Assembly (NCBI GenBank): GCA_964627605.1
Contig: CAZVGZ010000018.1
Span: forward strand, 3,344 to 67,343
Reading direction: 5' to 3'
DNA: 64,000 bases
DNA from: CAZVGZ01 sp964627605
GTDB taxonomy: Bacteria; Latescibacterota; MWCZ01; CAZVGZ01
Below the pieces are notes generated by a model. The model saw only the letters and a list, made by a program, of their open reading frames with translations. It did no database searches and had not been told where the DNA came from. Of the stretch, positions 18,225 to 27,617 are shown piece after piece. Both the position numbers and the translations under genes were made by a program. The first letter of the stretch is position 1. Every line of letters starts with the position of its first letter.

Positions 18225-18809
18225 CTATTCGGTGGCCGACCGTGGCGGGAGGCTGCGAGCCGCGTAGCGGTCCGCAGCGGCTTGGTAACCGCCGTCGGCG
18301 AAGGATTCGCACACTTTTATCGCCTCATCTATAGCTTCTCTGATGGGAGGCCGGTCAGGTTCGTCGAATGGTGACAGTACGTATCGGATGAGCGACTGGT
18401 CTGGAGGTGGTGCACCGACGCCGATTCGCAGTCGGGCATATGGCGCGCCGTCAAGCTCGTCGCTGATCGACGCCAGCCCGTTATGACCTCCGTCTGAACC
18501 ACCGGCACGCAGACGGATATCTCCTGGACGAAGGTGAATATCGTCAACCACGACCAGCGTGTCTTCTATGGAAGCGCATACATCCCTCAACGCCGCCTCC
18601 ACAGCCAGACCGCTGCTATTCATAAATGTAAGAGGTTTCACCAACTCGCAGGGGGGGGAAGGGCTATGTGCTCCGTCCCACAGTTTGTTCGAGTGGTCCC
18701 AATGTACCGCCCAGATGCCTGCGAGGGCGTCGAGGGTCATGAAACCAGCGTTGTGGCGTGTTTGGGAGTAGCTGGGGCCTGGGTTTCCCAGGCCCACGAT
18801 CACTCTCAT
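18225..18809 (-). CDS. pth: peptidyl-tRNA hydrolase
   Basis: Recycles peptidyl-tRNA that has dropped off ribosomes. Family motifs in order: VGLGNPGPSYSQTRHNAGF with the catalytic His, KPLTFMNSSGLAV, VVVDDIHLRPGDIRLRAGGS with the catalytic Asp, and GGHNGLASI. 194 residues, normal. The ATG overlaps the rplY stop by one base (TAATG). The rplY-pth pairing is widely conserved. Confidence 0.96.
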   Translation of the reverse strand: MRVIVGLGNPGPSYSQTRHNAGFMTLDALAGIWAVHWDHSNKLWDGAHSPSPPCELVKPLTFMNSSGLAVEAALRDVCASIEDTLVVVDDIHLRPGDIRLRAGGSDGGHNGLASISDELDGAPYARLRIGVGAPPPDQSLIRYVLSPFDEPDRPPIREAIDEAIKVCESFADGGYQAAADRYAARSLPPRSATE

Positions 18810-19474
18810 TACTCTTCTTCGTCTTCCTCGGACTCATCGTCTTCGGCACCAACCAGCTCCGGCTCAGCACCCTCTTCGAGCTCAAGATCAAGCTCTTCGG
18901 GCTCTTCTTCGGCAAGAGGCGCTGACACCATCACTACAGGAAGATCAGAGTCCTGGGTGAAGTTCAAGTTCTCAAGGTCCAGATCACCGATGGTTATCGA
19001 ATCGCCAATCTCCAGCGCCGACACATCGACTTCAATATTCTCCGGGATATACTGCACCTGGCACTGGGTAGAGAGCATATGCTGCGAGACCTGAAGGATA
19101 CCGCCTTCCTGTGTCCCGGCTGCGCTGCCCACAGTCGTCACCGGTACATCGACGGTCACCACAGTTGCGTCTGTTACCCGCAGCAGATCGACATGGGTAA
19201 TGTGTTCGGTTAGCGGGTCGCGTTGGAGGTCGCGGATGAGCACTTCATCATCGCCTCCGTCTTTGAAATCCACCTGTACGGGACGGGAGCCACCGTGATG
19301 TGTCAACAACATTTCGATCTCGTGAGTCTCGGCTTCAATAGCCATCGAAGCGGTTTCGCCACCGTAGACAACCCCAGGGATACGGCCCAAACGACGAAGA
19401 CGTTTCGCCGCACCTTTTCCGCGCCCTTGGCGCGTTGTGACGTTCAATGTGGCATTGTCCATGCCGCTCTCCAT
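18809..19474 (-). CDS. rplY: 50S ribosomal protein L25/general stress protein Ctc, acidic tail
   Basis: Two-domain L25 (TL5/Ctc type) that binds 5S rRNA. The N-terminal domain has GKGAAKRLRRLGRIPGVVYGG, then DLQRDPLTEHITHVDLLRV; the C-terminal TL5 domain has IPENIEVDVSALEIGDSITI. About 35 terminal residues are almost all Glu, Asp, Leu and Ser. Two ATGs fit (19474 and 19462), each with a GGAG-type site; I kept the longer. Lies downstream of tRNA-Gln on the same strand. Confidence 0.93.
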   Translation of the reverse strand: MESGMDNATLNVTTRQGRGKGAAKRLRRLGRIPGVVYGGETASMAIEAETHEIEMLLTHHGGSRPVQVDFKDGGDDEVLIRDLQRDPLTEHITHVDLLRVTDATVVTVDVPVTTVGSAAGTQEGGILQVSQHMLSTQCQVQYIPENIEVDVSALEIGDSITIGDLDLENLNFTQDSDLPVVMVSAPLAEEEPEELDLELEEGAEPELVGAEDDESEEDEEE

Positions 19475-19628
19475 GGGCAGTGAGCCTCCATCATGATATC
19501 TGCCTCGCCGGGTGACAACTTCCCCAGACGGGCTGCTGATTCGGGTGAATAGTCAAATCTGCAATCAGAAAAAACTGTCTTGTCGCTTGTTGTACCAAAT
19601 GGCTACAGACGATCGGGCCAACCTATTA

Positions 19629-19699
19629 TTGGGGCGGGAGGATTCGAACCTCCATAACAGGATCCAAAATCCTGTGTCCTGCCATTGGACGACGCCCCA
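19629..19699 (-). tRNA. tRNA-Gln (anticodon TTG)
   Basis: The complement folds as a full cloverleaf: acceptor TGGGGCG with CGCCCCA, D arm GTCCAATGGCAGGAC, anticodon arm CAGGATTTTGGATCCTG with TTG in the loop, and T arm GGAGG-TTCGAAT-CCTCC. The discriminator is A. The 3' CCA is not encoded. It lies between ubiE and rplY on the same strand. Confidence 0.96.
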
Positions 19700-19761
19700 T
19701 TAGTCCACCAACGGTGCCAGATGCTTTTCGGTTCGGGTACCAAATCGTACCTCAAAATATC

Positions 19762-20466
19762 TCATCTATCCGAACACTGGTCAAGGTCTCTCTTTGGAAC
19801 AGTTGCCATGAAAAGAGTAGCAATGCCGCCGCTCAGCCCCTCAACTCGCTCGATAGTAAACCCCGATGTTTCCATAAGTGCCACCAGCTTCTTGGGTGAC
19901 TCGAACTCTTCGACAGACTTGACTAGATACACGTACGCTTCTTTGTCGCCACTGATCAGGCTTCCGATGCGCGGCAGCACATGTCTGAAATAGGGGCTAA
20001 AGAACCACTTCCAAAATACCCCCGCACTAGGCGTGAACTCCAGTAATAGCAGACGCCCGCCCGGTGAAATCACCCGCATAAGTTCCTTTAGGGCCGCCAA
20101 ACGATCCGGGATGTTCCGAATTCCGAAAGCGACTGTTGCCGCATCGAATACTCCGGTTCCGAACGGCAGCGCCAACCCGTCGCCTGCGATGGGGAAAAAC
20201 TTGTTCGCTCCGCTGTCCTGTCTGCATTTGCGCCGCGAGTGCGCCAACATTGACGTTGCTGGATCAACGCCAACGACTGAGTGCCTTCGTCTACAGAGAA
20301 TGGCAGCCACGTCGCCGGTGCCGCACGCCAAATCCAGTACCCTTTCATGGGTTTTGGGATCGAGTCGGCGGGTCATCTTGCGTCGCCAGAGCGCATCAAC
20401 GCCCAGGCTCAATACGTGGTTGAGGAGATCGTAGCGGTGCGATATCCGATTGAACATTCGGACCAC
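19762..20466 (-). CDS. ubiE: demethylmenaquinone/ubiquinone C-methyltransferase
   Basis: SAM-dependent methyltransferase of quinone biosynthesis (UbiE/MenG). Motifs: MFNRISHRYDLLNHVLSLG at the start, SAM motif I VLDLACGTGD, then GDGLALPFGTGVFDAATVAF, GIRNIPDRLAALKEL and PGGRLLLLEF. 234 residues. No other ubiquinone genes are near; in a lineage like this menaquinone (MenG role) is the likelier substrate, which is inference. Confidence 0.94.
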   Translation of the reverse strand: MVRMFNRISHRYDLLNHVLSLGVDALWRRKMTRRLDPKTHERVLDLACGTGDVAAILCRRRHSVVGVDPATSMLAHSRRKCRQDSGANKFFPIAGDGLALPFGTGVFDAATVAFGIRNIPDRLAALKELMRVISPGGRLLLLEFTPSAGVFWKWFFSPYFRHVLPRIGSLISGDKEAYVYLVKSVEEFESPKKLVALMETSGFTIERVEGLSGGIATLFMATVPKRDLDQCSDR

Positions 20467-20520
20467 AGATCGCGAATACGATGTTGTATCTTTGTTGGAG
20501 ATTGTCTAATCCTAACCCGA

Positions 20521-21576
20521 ATGTCAGTAATGAAGAAGCCGCCAAAAAAATACTTCACGGCAGATCGATCAGCAGTCATGGTCAGACTTTTGGCTGCACT
20601 GGTAATCGCAACAACCACGGCGCTCACCGGTGCCCAACCTGGCCGGTCGGCATCCAAAGATTTGAAGACGGTCACCTCTCTGCTCAACCGCCAACGCAGT
20701 TCAGAAGCGCAGGTACGGTCCGACTACGAACAGGCGCTGGCGATGTTGGGGCAGTTGCTAGATGCCTACCCTGATGCCCAAGAGCGCGACCCAGCGATGT
20801 TCCTGGTTGCTCACGCCTACTGGGGACTGCAACGTCCCGATTCGGCACGGACGGCGATCGCCTCGTATCTGGCGCACCACCCATCGGGTCGGTACGTCCC
20901 AACTGCGCGATTCCTGAACGCGCAGCTCGATTGGGAATCGGGCCTGGTTGACAGCGGGCTATCTCGGATGACACAGGTCATCGACACCTACGCCGACGCC
21001 CTCCAAACCGCCGAACTGCGGCTGATGGCCGCCAGGAGTATGATAACCGCAGGCCGGTTTCGCGACGCCCAAACACAGCTTGAAGCAATAGTGACGTTGG
21101 ACTCACCAGGCTGGGCGCGCGCAGCAGCAGAACCGATTCTTGTCGATGTGAGGCTTGCTGGTCAGCCAGCACCGTCATTTAGTGGCGTCGATGTTGACGG
21201 CGACGCTCTTGCGTTATCTGATTTCTATGGATCGGTTGTGCTGTTGGATTTTTGGGCTTCGTGGTGCGGTCCTTGCCGACAGACTATACCCCACCTAAAA
21301 CAGCTCTACAGCCGCTATGCTTCCCAAGGCTTCAAAGTCGTTGGCGTCAGCCTGGATAATAGTGCTGGCGCACTAAGGCGATTCAAACAGAAATTTCGTA
21401 TCCCGTGGCGCTCACACTTTGATGGGCGCGGATGGCGGAATCAGGTTGCCAGGATGTACGGTGTCACATCGATTCCCAAGAGCTATCTACTGGACCGGCA
21501 AGGTCGGATCATAGCGTTTGACCTCCGCAACAACGATCTCGACAGAGCAGTCGCCGCTGCACTCTCCAACCAGTGA
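20521..21576 (+). CDS. TlpA-like thioredoxin-fold protein with helical repeat region
   Basis: A signal peptide-like N-terminus (VRLLAALVIATTTALTGA) leads to a TPR-like alpha-helical region (about residues 45-210: tandem motifs such as AMLGQLLDAYPDAQERDPAM and ARTAIASYLAHHPSGRYVP). The C-terminal 140 residues are a TlpA/ResA thioredoxin domain with FWASWCGPCRQTIPHLKQL, so the redox pair is Cys-Gly-Pro-Cys, and a cis-Pro loop GVTSIPKSYLLD. Likely an exported disulfide reductase. ATGs at 20521, 20530 and 20578 are possible; none has a strong ribosome site. Confidence 0.85.
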   Translation: MSVMKKPPKKYFTADRSAVMVRLLAALVIATTTALTGAQPGRSASKDLKTVTSLLNRQRSSEAQVRSDYEQALAMLGQLLDAYPDAQERDPAMFLVAHAYWGLQRPDSARTAIASYLAHHPSGRYVPTARFLNAQLDWESGLVDSGLSRMTQVIDTYADALQTAELRLMAARSMITAGRFRDAQTQLEAIVTLDSPGWARAAAEPILVDVRLAGQPAPSFSGVDVDGDALALSDFYGSVVLLDFWASWCGPCRQTIPHLKQLYSRYASQGFKVVGVSLDNSAGALRRFKQKFRIPWRSHFDGRGWRNQVARMYGVTSIPKSYLLDRQGRIIAFDLRNNDLDRAVAAALSNQ

Positions 21577-21654
21577 CACCAGTCGAAACCTCCAGGTTGT
21601 TTTCTGTCGCCGCACTTTTCAGTTGGCGCTTCGTGCGGTGCGAGCAGTCTCCTA

Positions 21655-22434
21655 CTACTCTACTTCTGGTTCCTTTTTCACCGCCAATACAGCCTCAGGA
21701 TCGCCGGTTTCCATCACTCTCAGGTCGTAGTAGACCACGGTCTGGAGCACCGCCAGGAACGGAAACATCACCAAATAGAGCCCCCAGCGGACGATGGGAG
21801 CCACCTGAACCCACAGGCTCACCATCTCATCGGGGCCGGTCAGGTTCTCACCGACAGGGGTCTGAGATGGCGAAACACCCCCGGTGAGCGCTACGACCAA
21901 CATCTGGATTATCATGCTCACGAGGAGCACCCCAAGGCAAAGGCCCCACACGGGACGAACCAACTCCCAACTCCGCTTGATCGCGTCCATCGCACGGGCA
22001 CCTTCAAGTATGACAATCTGGTCGCCGATGATCGTTGCCAAAAGCCAAGCGGTCATCAGGCCGATCCCAAGAACTCCCAGACCTGCGCCAAGCAACAGCG
22101 CCCCTCCGTTTACCAGCAGCGCCAGCAGCACCGCCTGGATAAGCACTTCAATCTCAACCGAAACACAAGCCTCCCACACCGTGCCAGCTTGGCCTCGCCA
22201 GCTCTCCCAGATGTCTCTGACCAGCACGACGTATCCTGGAAGAGTCGCAAGGGTTAACACCAGCCCGTCCATCGCGTCGTCTTTGATGCCAGCCAAGTGG
22301 AGTATTACCAAAGGTGGGACTATAATGATCGCGCTGAGGCTGGCCCAACGGTTAAACCCTGCGGAAAATACTCGGGCGGTGTCAGCAAGAACCTGATTCA
22401 TGGATGGTGCAGACGGGCGCGAATCGGGCATCAA
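21655..22434 (-). CDS. uncharacterised multi-pass membrane protein
   Basis: 259 residues with about six hydrophobic segments: LSAIIIVPPLVILHLAG, GLVLTLATLPGYVVLV, EVLIQAVLLALLVNGGALLLG, GIGLMTAWLLATIIGDQ, GLCLGVLLVSMIIQMLVV and a last one near the C-terminus. An amphipathic stretch (EGARAMDAIKRSWELVRPVW) after the fourth helix resembles the membrane domains found with glycerophosphodiester phosphodiesterases, but I cannot assign a family. No catalytic motif seen. Confidence 0.7.
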   Translation of the reverse strand: MMPDSRPSAPSMNQVLADTARVFSAGFNRWASLSAIIIVPPLVILHLAGIKDDAMDGLVLTLATLPGYVVLVRDIWESWRGQAGTVWEACVSVEIEVLIQAVLLALLVNGGALLLGAGLGVLGIGLMTAWLLATIIGDQIVILEGARAMDAIKRSWELVRPVWGLCLGVLLVSMIIQMLVVALTGGVSPSQTPVGENLTGPDEMVSLWVQVAPIVRWGLYLVMFPFLAVLQTVVYYDLRVMETGDPEAVLAVKKEPEVE

Positions 22435-22500
22435 AAAAAGTTTCGGATAGGTTGTTTGACTGCGGACGCGGGCGATCTGGCGGTTGGGCGTAAGTTGGTC

Positions 22501-23097
22501 CTACTCCAGAATCGACACGCCTAGGAGCAGCTTATGTTCAGTGAGTGTACCGCCGTTAGGCCCAAGCCCATTCTGATCTTGGCGGCGAAACTCCGCACGG
22601 AATGCGGCGTTAGCCGTGAGCATAAAGCGCCAGCCAAAACCATACTGCCCCAGATTTTTTACGCCCTCAGGTATCGAATTCGGTTGGACGCCCCACCACC
22701 ATGTTGACCCATATCCAAGCAGAACGAACACACTCGAGCGGTCCGAGACCGACAGGTTCACAAGCGCGTTGATTCCCAGGATCAATCTATGGCTTGTTTC
22801 AGACGGGAAAGATTGGGCCTGAGGCGATAGTATCCTGGTGGCTTGCGCGCCCTTGTGCGACCGAGTGTACATTCCCTCAATCTCTGCGGTCACAGGGCCG
22901 CAGAGCGGCACTCCATAACGAGGCGCGAATGTGGCTACCGACAGCTTCCGACCGGTAGCATCGTCGCTCCACACCCACGAACCACTACCGCCATATTCAG
23001 CATTGGCCTCTTCGAAGTTTACCACATAGCTCTGGGCTGATGCCAAACTAGACAGACACAAAACCGCTCCCAATGCTGCTATAACAAACACTCGCAT
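22501..23097 (-). CDS. small exported outer-membrane beta-barrel-like protein
   Basis: 198 residues with a signal peptide (MRVFVIAALGAVLCLSSLASA). The mature part alternates polar and hydrophobic residues in strands typical of small 8-stranded barrels (for example HRLILGINALVNLSVS, SSVFVLLGYGSTWWWGV, GFGWRFMLTANAAFRAEFRR, HKLLLGVSILE), and ends in a hydrophobic residue plus Glu. I do not recognise a specific family. Lies 18 bases downstream of the REC-GGDEF gene's... next gene start on the same strand, so it may be an independent unit. Confidence 0.7.
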   Translation of the reverse strand: MRVFVIAALGAVLCLSSLASAQSYVVNFEEANAEYGGSGSWVWSDDATGRKLSVATFAPRYGVPLCGPVTAEIEGMYTRSHKGAQATRILSPQAQSFPSETSHRLILGINALVNLSVSDRSSVFVLLGYGSTWWWGVQPNSIPEGVKNLGQYGFGWRFMLTANAAFRAEFRRQDQNGLGPNGGTLTEHKLLLGVSILE

Positions 23098-23115
23098 GGA
23101 CGCTCCTTGTAGCCT

Positions 23116-24615
23116 CTAGGTGTCCGGCCGGTAGTTGGCGTGGACTGTGCGGTTACGCCCTTGTTTCTTGGCCTCGTACATCGCCTCGTCGGCTGTTCTA
23201 AACAGCGCACGCTCGTTGGGATGTTCCGACTCGTCAGGGGTAAAGGTAGAAGTACCTATACTTACTGTAACCGAGAGTGGATTCACCTCCGTGCCGGTGT
23301 TGTAATCGTATGGGGATTGTTCAATGGATTCCCTCACACGCTCAGCAACGATTTTCATGCCCTCTGCTGGTGTCTCCGGCGCGATCATGACCATCTCCTC
23401 GCCGCCGTACCTTGCGACTATATCCAGACCAACCCTCATCTGCTCCCTCAGGAGATTCGCAACGTGTTTGAGGACCGCATCTCCAACCTGATGCCCGTGC
23501 TCGTCGTTGAACAGCTTGAAATGGTCGATATCCAGCACTAGCAGCGACAGCGGGCGACCGTATCGCTGAGAACGCCTGAAGTTCTCCGACATCTGCACCT
23601 CGTAGAACGCACGGTTGTAAAGACCTGTCAAACCGTCCCTATTTGCCGCCTCTTGAATCTGACCATACAGAATCGCGTTGGAGATCGCCGGTGCCAGATG
23701 TTCTATCACCACCGCAGCTGTATTCATATTATCATCAATCGTGTCATCGGAATGGAAGTCGTTAAGATTGATGACCCCGATCGGGCGATTGGAAACATTG
23801 AGCGGAATACAGACCGAATGGTGTTTTTTGTAGGCTCTGTCGTGGTCGTAGTCTGCCGGTTCGATACCAATCGTTCGAACATCTTCAACAAAAACAGCTT
23901 CACGGCTCTCAATCGTAGTGCGCATGGTGGTTGACTCTGCCATGGGTACCACCAACGGGTCGCGGGGGTCGAGTGTGGTGCGGTTTGTTATTATTAGCTG
24001 AAACTCTTTGCGGGCTGATTCGTAGAGGAAAAGAGAGAAGCTGTCAGCGTTGAGCATCTTAGGAAGCTGCTCATGCACAACGTCCAAGATGGCGTCCAGC
24101 TCCAGATGCTTGTTGATGATTCGTGTGAAATTAATCATGTCCCGGACCTGCTCGATCTGCACAGCAGCGGTATTGAGTTCCGCCTCCAAGCTCTGCTTGG
24201 AAGATGAAAGTTCAGCCGTGATCTGCCGGAACCGTTTTTTCTCAACTGCGTTGCGGATGGTCTGAGAGGCTTCCAATACGCCGAAAGGTTTCTCCAAAAA
24301 ATCAAAGGCACCCATTTTCATCGCACGGACCACTGAATCGACACTGCCACCATCGGTAATCACAATAGTTTCAGCCTCGGGACAGTACACTTTGAGCTGT
24401 TCCCATAGATCAAAACCGTTCATGTCAGGAAGACCGATGTCCAGAACTATCACATCAAACGGTTCCCGGTCACCGTTTGTCGCTGCCAGCGCCTCCCGGC
24501 CACTGCCAACAGCCACCATCCCAACGTCCTGGTCCTCAATCAGTCCTTCGACTACATCCGTAAATAGTTCGGCGATGGTCTCTTCGTCATCAATGACGAG
24601 TACTTGAGCGCCCAC
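23116..24615 (-). CDS. response regulator with GAF and GGDEF (diguanylate cyclase) domains
   Basis: 499 residues from GTG 24615, which has AGGGGAAA about seven bases upstream; longer frames add an unlikely leader. REC domain first (VLVIDDEET, phospho-acceptor Asp in VIVLDIGLPDMNG, Lys in LEKPF), then a coiled linker, a GAF domain (about residues 165-315), and a GGDEF domain with active site RYGGEEMVMIAP. Predicted to make cyclic di-GMP when phosphorylated or when GAF binds a ligand. I see no canonical RxxD inhibitory site before GGEEM. No histidine kinase is adjacent. Confidence 0.92.
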   Translation of the reverse strand: MGAQVLVIDDEETIAELFTDVVEGLIEDQDVGMVAVGSGREALAATNGDREPFDVIVLDIGLPDMNGFDLWEQLKVYCPEAETIVITDGGSVDSVVRAMKMGAFDFLEKPFGVLEASQTIRNAVEKKRFRQITAELSSSKQSLEAELNTAAVQIEQVRDMINFTRIINKHLELDAILDVVHEQLPKMLNADSFSLFLYESARKEFQLIITNRTTLDPRDPLVVPMAESTTMRTTIESREAVFVEDVRTIGIEPADYDHDRAYKKHHSVCIPLNVSNRPIGVINLNDFHSDDTIDDNMNTAAVVIEHLAPAISNAILYGQIQEAANRDGLTGLYNRAFYEVQMSENFRRSQRYGRPLSLLVLDIDHFKLFNDEHGHQVGDAVLKHVANLLREQMRVGLDIVARYGGEEMVMIAPETPAEGMKIVAERVRESIEQSPYDYNTGTEVNPLSVTVSIGTSTFTPDESEHPNERALFRTADEAMYEAKKQGRNRTVHANYRPDT

Positions 24616-24880
24616 GGATATTTCCCCTTGATCCAGTGCACCGGCACCACACGCGGGCGGGGTCCCCAACCTTCCCCGCTTGGGCGCATATGGCGTCCCC
24701 CTTGGCACACATATATGGTAACGGCGAAAATATAAAGCCTAGGTCTTTGGTAGGTCAAGTGGATAGGCATAAGCTGTGTGGGGTCAATGTGCTGCGACAA
24801 CTACTCCCACTGGCTGTTATCTTCCGACCCTTTGAGATTCAGGACAAAGGCGTGTTCTGCTTGAAGCGGTCCCACCGAAC

Positions 24881-24909
24881 TTGACCTCTAATCAAACAGG
24901 GTGTAATTT
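24881..24909 (+). promoter_or_regulatory. sigma-70-type promoter for obgE
   Basis: TTGACC at 24881-24886 and TAATTT at 24904-24909 with a 17-base spacer, about 37 bases upstream of the obgE ATG. Good spacing and one or two mismatches per box. Confidence 0.45.
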
Positions 24910-24945
24910 TAATATTTTGATGCAGTTATATTGGCGGGAAGGCCT

Positions 24946-25956
24946 ATGTTTGTCGATGAGGTAAAGCTCACAGTCGTCTCTGGGGATGGTGGCGATGGCT
25001 GTGTCAGTTTCTTGAGGGAAAAGTTTCGGCCAAAGGGTGGACCGGACGGCGGTGATGGTGGCACCGGCGGTGACGTGGTTCTCATGGCGGACCCGCAGCT
25101 CTCCACACTGTTGGATCAGCGGTACCGGCCACTGTACGAAGCCAAACGTGGCGTCCATGGCAGTGGTGGTCGCCGCCATGGTGCCGGCGGGGAAACGTTG
25201 GTGATACGTGTGCCGTGCGGGACTGTGGTAACCGATCTGGACCTGAACCAGCAGATCGCAGACTTGAGCGAGCCGGAAGATTCGTTCGTCGCCGCAAAAG
25301 GCGGGAAGGGCGGGCTAGGCAATGCGCGTTTTGCGACCTCAACGCGCCAAAGTCCCGATTTTACCACTGACAACGAACAAGGAACCGAACGTCGCCTACT
25401 GTTGGAGCTAAAAGTCATCGCCGACGTCGGATTGGTGGGACTGCCCAATGCGGGAAAATCGACACTTCTGTCCGTTCTCTCCTCCGCACGCCCCAAAGTC
25501 GCCAGCTACCCATTTACAACGCTTGACCCCCATCTGGGAATCGTATCGCTTGGTGGATATACCACCTGTGTGATAGCAGATATTCCAGGTTTGATCGAAG
25601 GTGCTTCAGATGGCAAGGGGCTGGGGCACAAATTCTTAAAGCATATTGAACGAACGAGGGTGCTGCTGGTCCTAGTTGACGGTGGGTCCGACAGCGTTGA
25701 AGAGGATTGTGAGGTTCTCCACGGCGAACTTGAAGCCTATCATCCAGGGCTGTGGACCGACAGGCCGCACATGATAGTGCTCACTAAATCGGACACCTGG
25801 CTTGAACCACCTGAAATCCCGGATCACTGGGATCAGCCGCTGACAATTTCTGCGGAGGCAGGCGAGGGCTTGGACGGCTTGAGGCGCCGAATTTCCGCCG
25901 TCTTGGATGAGGCGGGTGCACAAGAGACAGCCGACGACCTCGCCAGTTCGGTCTGA
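24946..25956 (+). CDS. obgE: Obg family GTPase
   Basis: Essential ribosome-associated GTPase in 50S assembly and stress control. The glycine-rich Obg fold comes first (VVSGDGGDGCVSFLREKF, GGPDGGDGGTGGDVVLMAD), then the G domain with G1 GLPNAGKSTL, G3 DIPGLIEGAS and NKxD-like LTKSD. 336 residues from ATG 24946, which has GGGAAGG five bases upstream; a TTG at 24931 is less likely. It stands alone here without rplU-rpmA, its usual partners. Confidence 0.95.
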   Translation: MFVDEVKLTVVSGDGGDGCVSFLREKFRPKGGPDGGDGGTGGDVVLMADPQLSTLLDQRYRPLYEAKRGVHGSGGRRHGAGGETLVIRVPCGTVVTDLDLNQQIADLSEPEDSFVAAKGGKGGLGNARFATSTRQSPDFTTDNEQGTERRLLLELKVIADVGLVGLPNAGKSTLLSVLSSARPKVASYPFTTLDPHLGIVSLGGYTTCVIADIPGLIEGASDGKGLGHKFLKHIERTRVLLVLVDGGSDSVEEDCEVLHGELEAYHPGLWTDRPHMIVLTKSDTWLEPPEIPDHWDQPLTISAEAGEGLDGLRRRISAVLDEAGAQETADDLASSV

Positions 25957-26049
25957 TCTTGGCCGCAGTCTCTTTTCCTCATTGCCCCCCTGAATCGTTT
26001 TGGCTTCCTTGTGGCCTTCAGCGAGAGCACATAGGTGACCGCCGGATTC

Positions 26050-26856
26050 TCAGTCTAAAGGCACAGCCGTCAATCTATCCAACCTGAGACGATGCCTCTC
26101 ATCAAAAAGCCGCCTGGCTCCCAGGGACACAGCGGCGACGATGCCAAACCCGGTGCCAGCCGTTATCAGGAACATTATCAATATCTGGTACTTTACCGCC
26201 ATCATCGGCGCGCTGCCAGCCAAAATCTGTCCAGTCATCATCCCAGGTAGACTCACCAGTCCAGCGGCGGCCATTGAGTTGATGACCGGGATCATCCCCA
26301 ACCTCATCGCTTCGCGTTTGACGTCGTGAAGCGCTTCGGATCGTCCATATCCCAACATGAGCCGCTGCTCAATTATCGATCGTCCTTGCCACGCTCCTTG
26401 TGTCAGCCGCTCCAAACCCAGCGCAACGCCGTTCATTGTATTTCCGAGAAGCATCCCCAAAAGAGGGATAGCATATTGAGGGGCGTACCACGGTTGGGGC
26501 CCTATCACCACAGCGAGGGCGATTATCGCTACTGCGAAAGAGGAGACGAACATCGCTCCGGTGCCCAGACCATACCCCCACCAGCCCGAATATCTCCGTG
26601 TTTGGCGGGCGATCACCTCCTGCCCCGCAGCCGCAAGCATCACCAGCGCCACAACCGCGATCAGACCGACGTGAGCTGTTGCGAAAAGCGCCTTTAACAC
26701 CATGCCAATCAGCAGTAGCTGAACCACCGTTCGGCTAGCGGCCACCAAAATTCGACGGGCAACTCCCAACCCCATGGCGGCGCTAAGTCCCGCCAGAGCG
26801 ATCACCAGCAGTGAAACCACAGCCAGATCGGGAGGGGAAAGAGGTATAACTTTCAA
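26050..26856 (-). CDS. fetB: ABC transporter permease, FetB family (UPF0014)
   Basis: Membrane subunit of a FetAB-type exporter, linked in E. coli to iron efflux and oxidative-stress tolerance. 268 residues with about seven helices. The family-specific segment is clear: LLGMLLGNTMNGVALGLERL, GRSEALHDVKREAMRLGMIP, NSMAAAGLVSLPGMMTGQIL and QILIMFLITAGTG. Its start overlaps the fetA stop by four bases. Confidence 0.92.
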   Translation of the reverse strand: MKVIPLSPPDLAVVSLLVIALAGLSAAMGLGVARRILVAASRTVVQLLLIGMVLKALFATAHVGLIAVVALVMLAAAGQEVIARQTRRYSGWWGYGLGTGAMFVSSFAVAIIALAVVIGPQPWYAPQYAIPLLGMLLGNTMNGVALGLERLTQGAWQGRSIIEQRLMLGYGRSEALHDVKREAMRLGMIPVINSMAAAGLVSLPGMMTGQILAGSAPMMAVKYQILIMFLITAGTGFGIVAAVSLGARRLFDERHRLRLDRLTAVPLD

Positions 26857-27452
26857 CCACTTACCCCCAGTAGTTGTCCATCGGACAGTCTAAGACACCG
26901 GCCAGCGATCCTTTTGATTTGCTGTGTGTCGTGGCTGATCCACACCACAGGCGCTGCGGTCCTGTCGCAGTACTCCTCCACGACCTTTTCCACCTGCTGA
27001 GTATTCTGTTCGTCGAGCGCTGCTGTGGGTTCGTCAAGCAACAGAGCTTTGGGTTTTTGGGCCAAAAGCCTTATGAGCGCAAGTCGCTGTTTTTCGCCTG
27101 TAGATAGCCTGTCTACTGACCAGCCCATCACGTCCACATCAAATCCGAGCTGCGCGAGCTCGTTCTGACCGACACCTTCCAAGTGTGGCCCGACAATATC
27201 GTTCCACCACCCACTCTCAGCAGGCAAGAGCGCCACCCATCTCCTCCAGGTCGGCGCGTCAATCGACTCGCACAGGTCGTCGCCTAACCAGACATTGCCC
27301 TGGTGCTGATCCAGATCGGTTATTGCCCTAAGCATCAGTGTCTTGCCTGCCCCCGACGGCCCAGAGATGCAGACACACTCCCCTGGTTCGACTAAGAGAG
27401 AAAGCGGCCCCACATCGTGGAACTCCAGCCCTTCAAAACGTAGCTGTGCCAT
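26853..27452 (-). CDS. fetA: ABC transporter ATP-binding protein, FetA-like
   Basis: ATPase partner of FetB. Walker A SGPSGAGKT (about residues 31-39), signature LSTGEKQRLALIR, Walker B ALLLDEPTAALDE and switch His in WISHDTQQ. 199 residues, compact as in the family. Four-base overlap with fetB shows an operon. Substrate (probably iron) is by homology and context only. Confidence 0.9.
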   Translation of the reverse strand: MAQLRFEGLEFHDVGPLSLLVEPGECVCISGPSGAGKTLMLRAITDLDQHQGNVWLGDDLCESIDAPTWRRWVALLPAESGWWNDIVGPHLEGVGQNELAQLGFDVDVMGWSVDRLSTGEKQRLALIRLLAQKPKALLLDEPTAALDEQNTQQVEKVVEEYCDRTAAPVVWISHDTQQIKRIAGRCLRLSDGQLLGVSG

Positions 27453-27562
27453 CGACCGCCTTCGAGCAATTCTATAGAGTAGGAGACATTCTTGTGAGGG
27501 TAATGTATACCTGTTTCATGCGCTGTCGGAACAGCAACGGTACAGAGTGCTGCTCGAAAAAC

Positions 27563-27595
27563 AAAAACAGGGGCGGCCCAGCCGCCCCTGTTTTT
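27563..27595. terminator. rho-independent terminator
   Basis: Perfect 15-bp GC-rich stem (27563-27577 with 27581-27595) with a 3-base loop (CCA), A-tract on one side and T5 on the other. Works for the - strand DUF4382 fragment at 27618 and could also act on + strand transcripts. Confidence 0.85.
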
Positions 27596-27617
27596 GCGTC
27601 AGAATCACTCGAAACAG

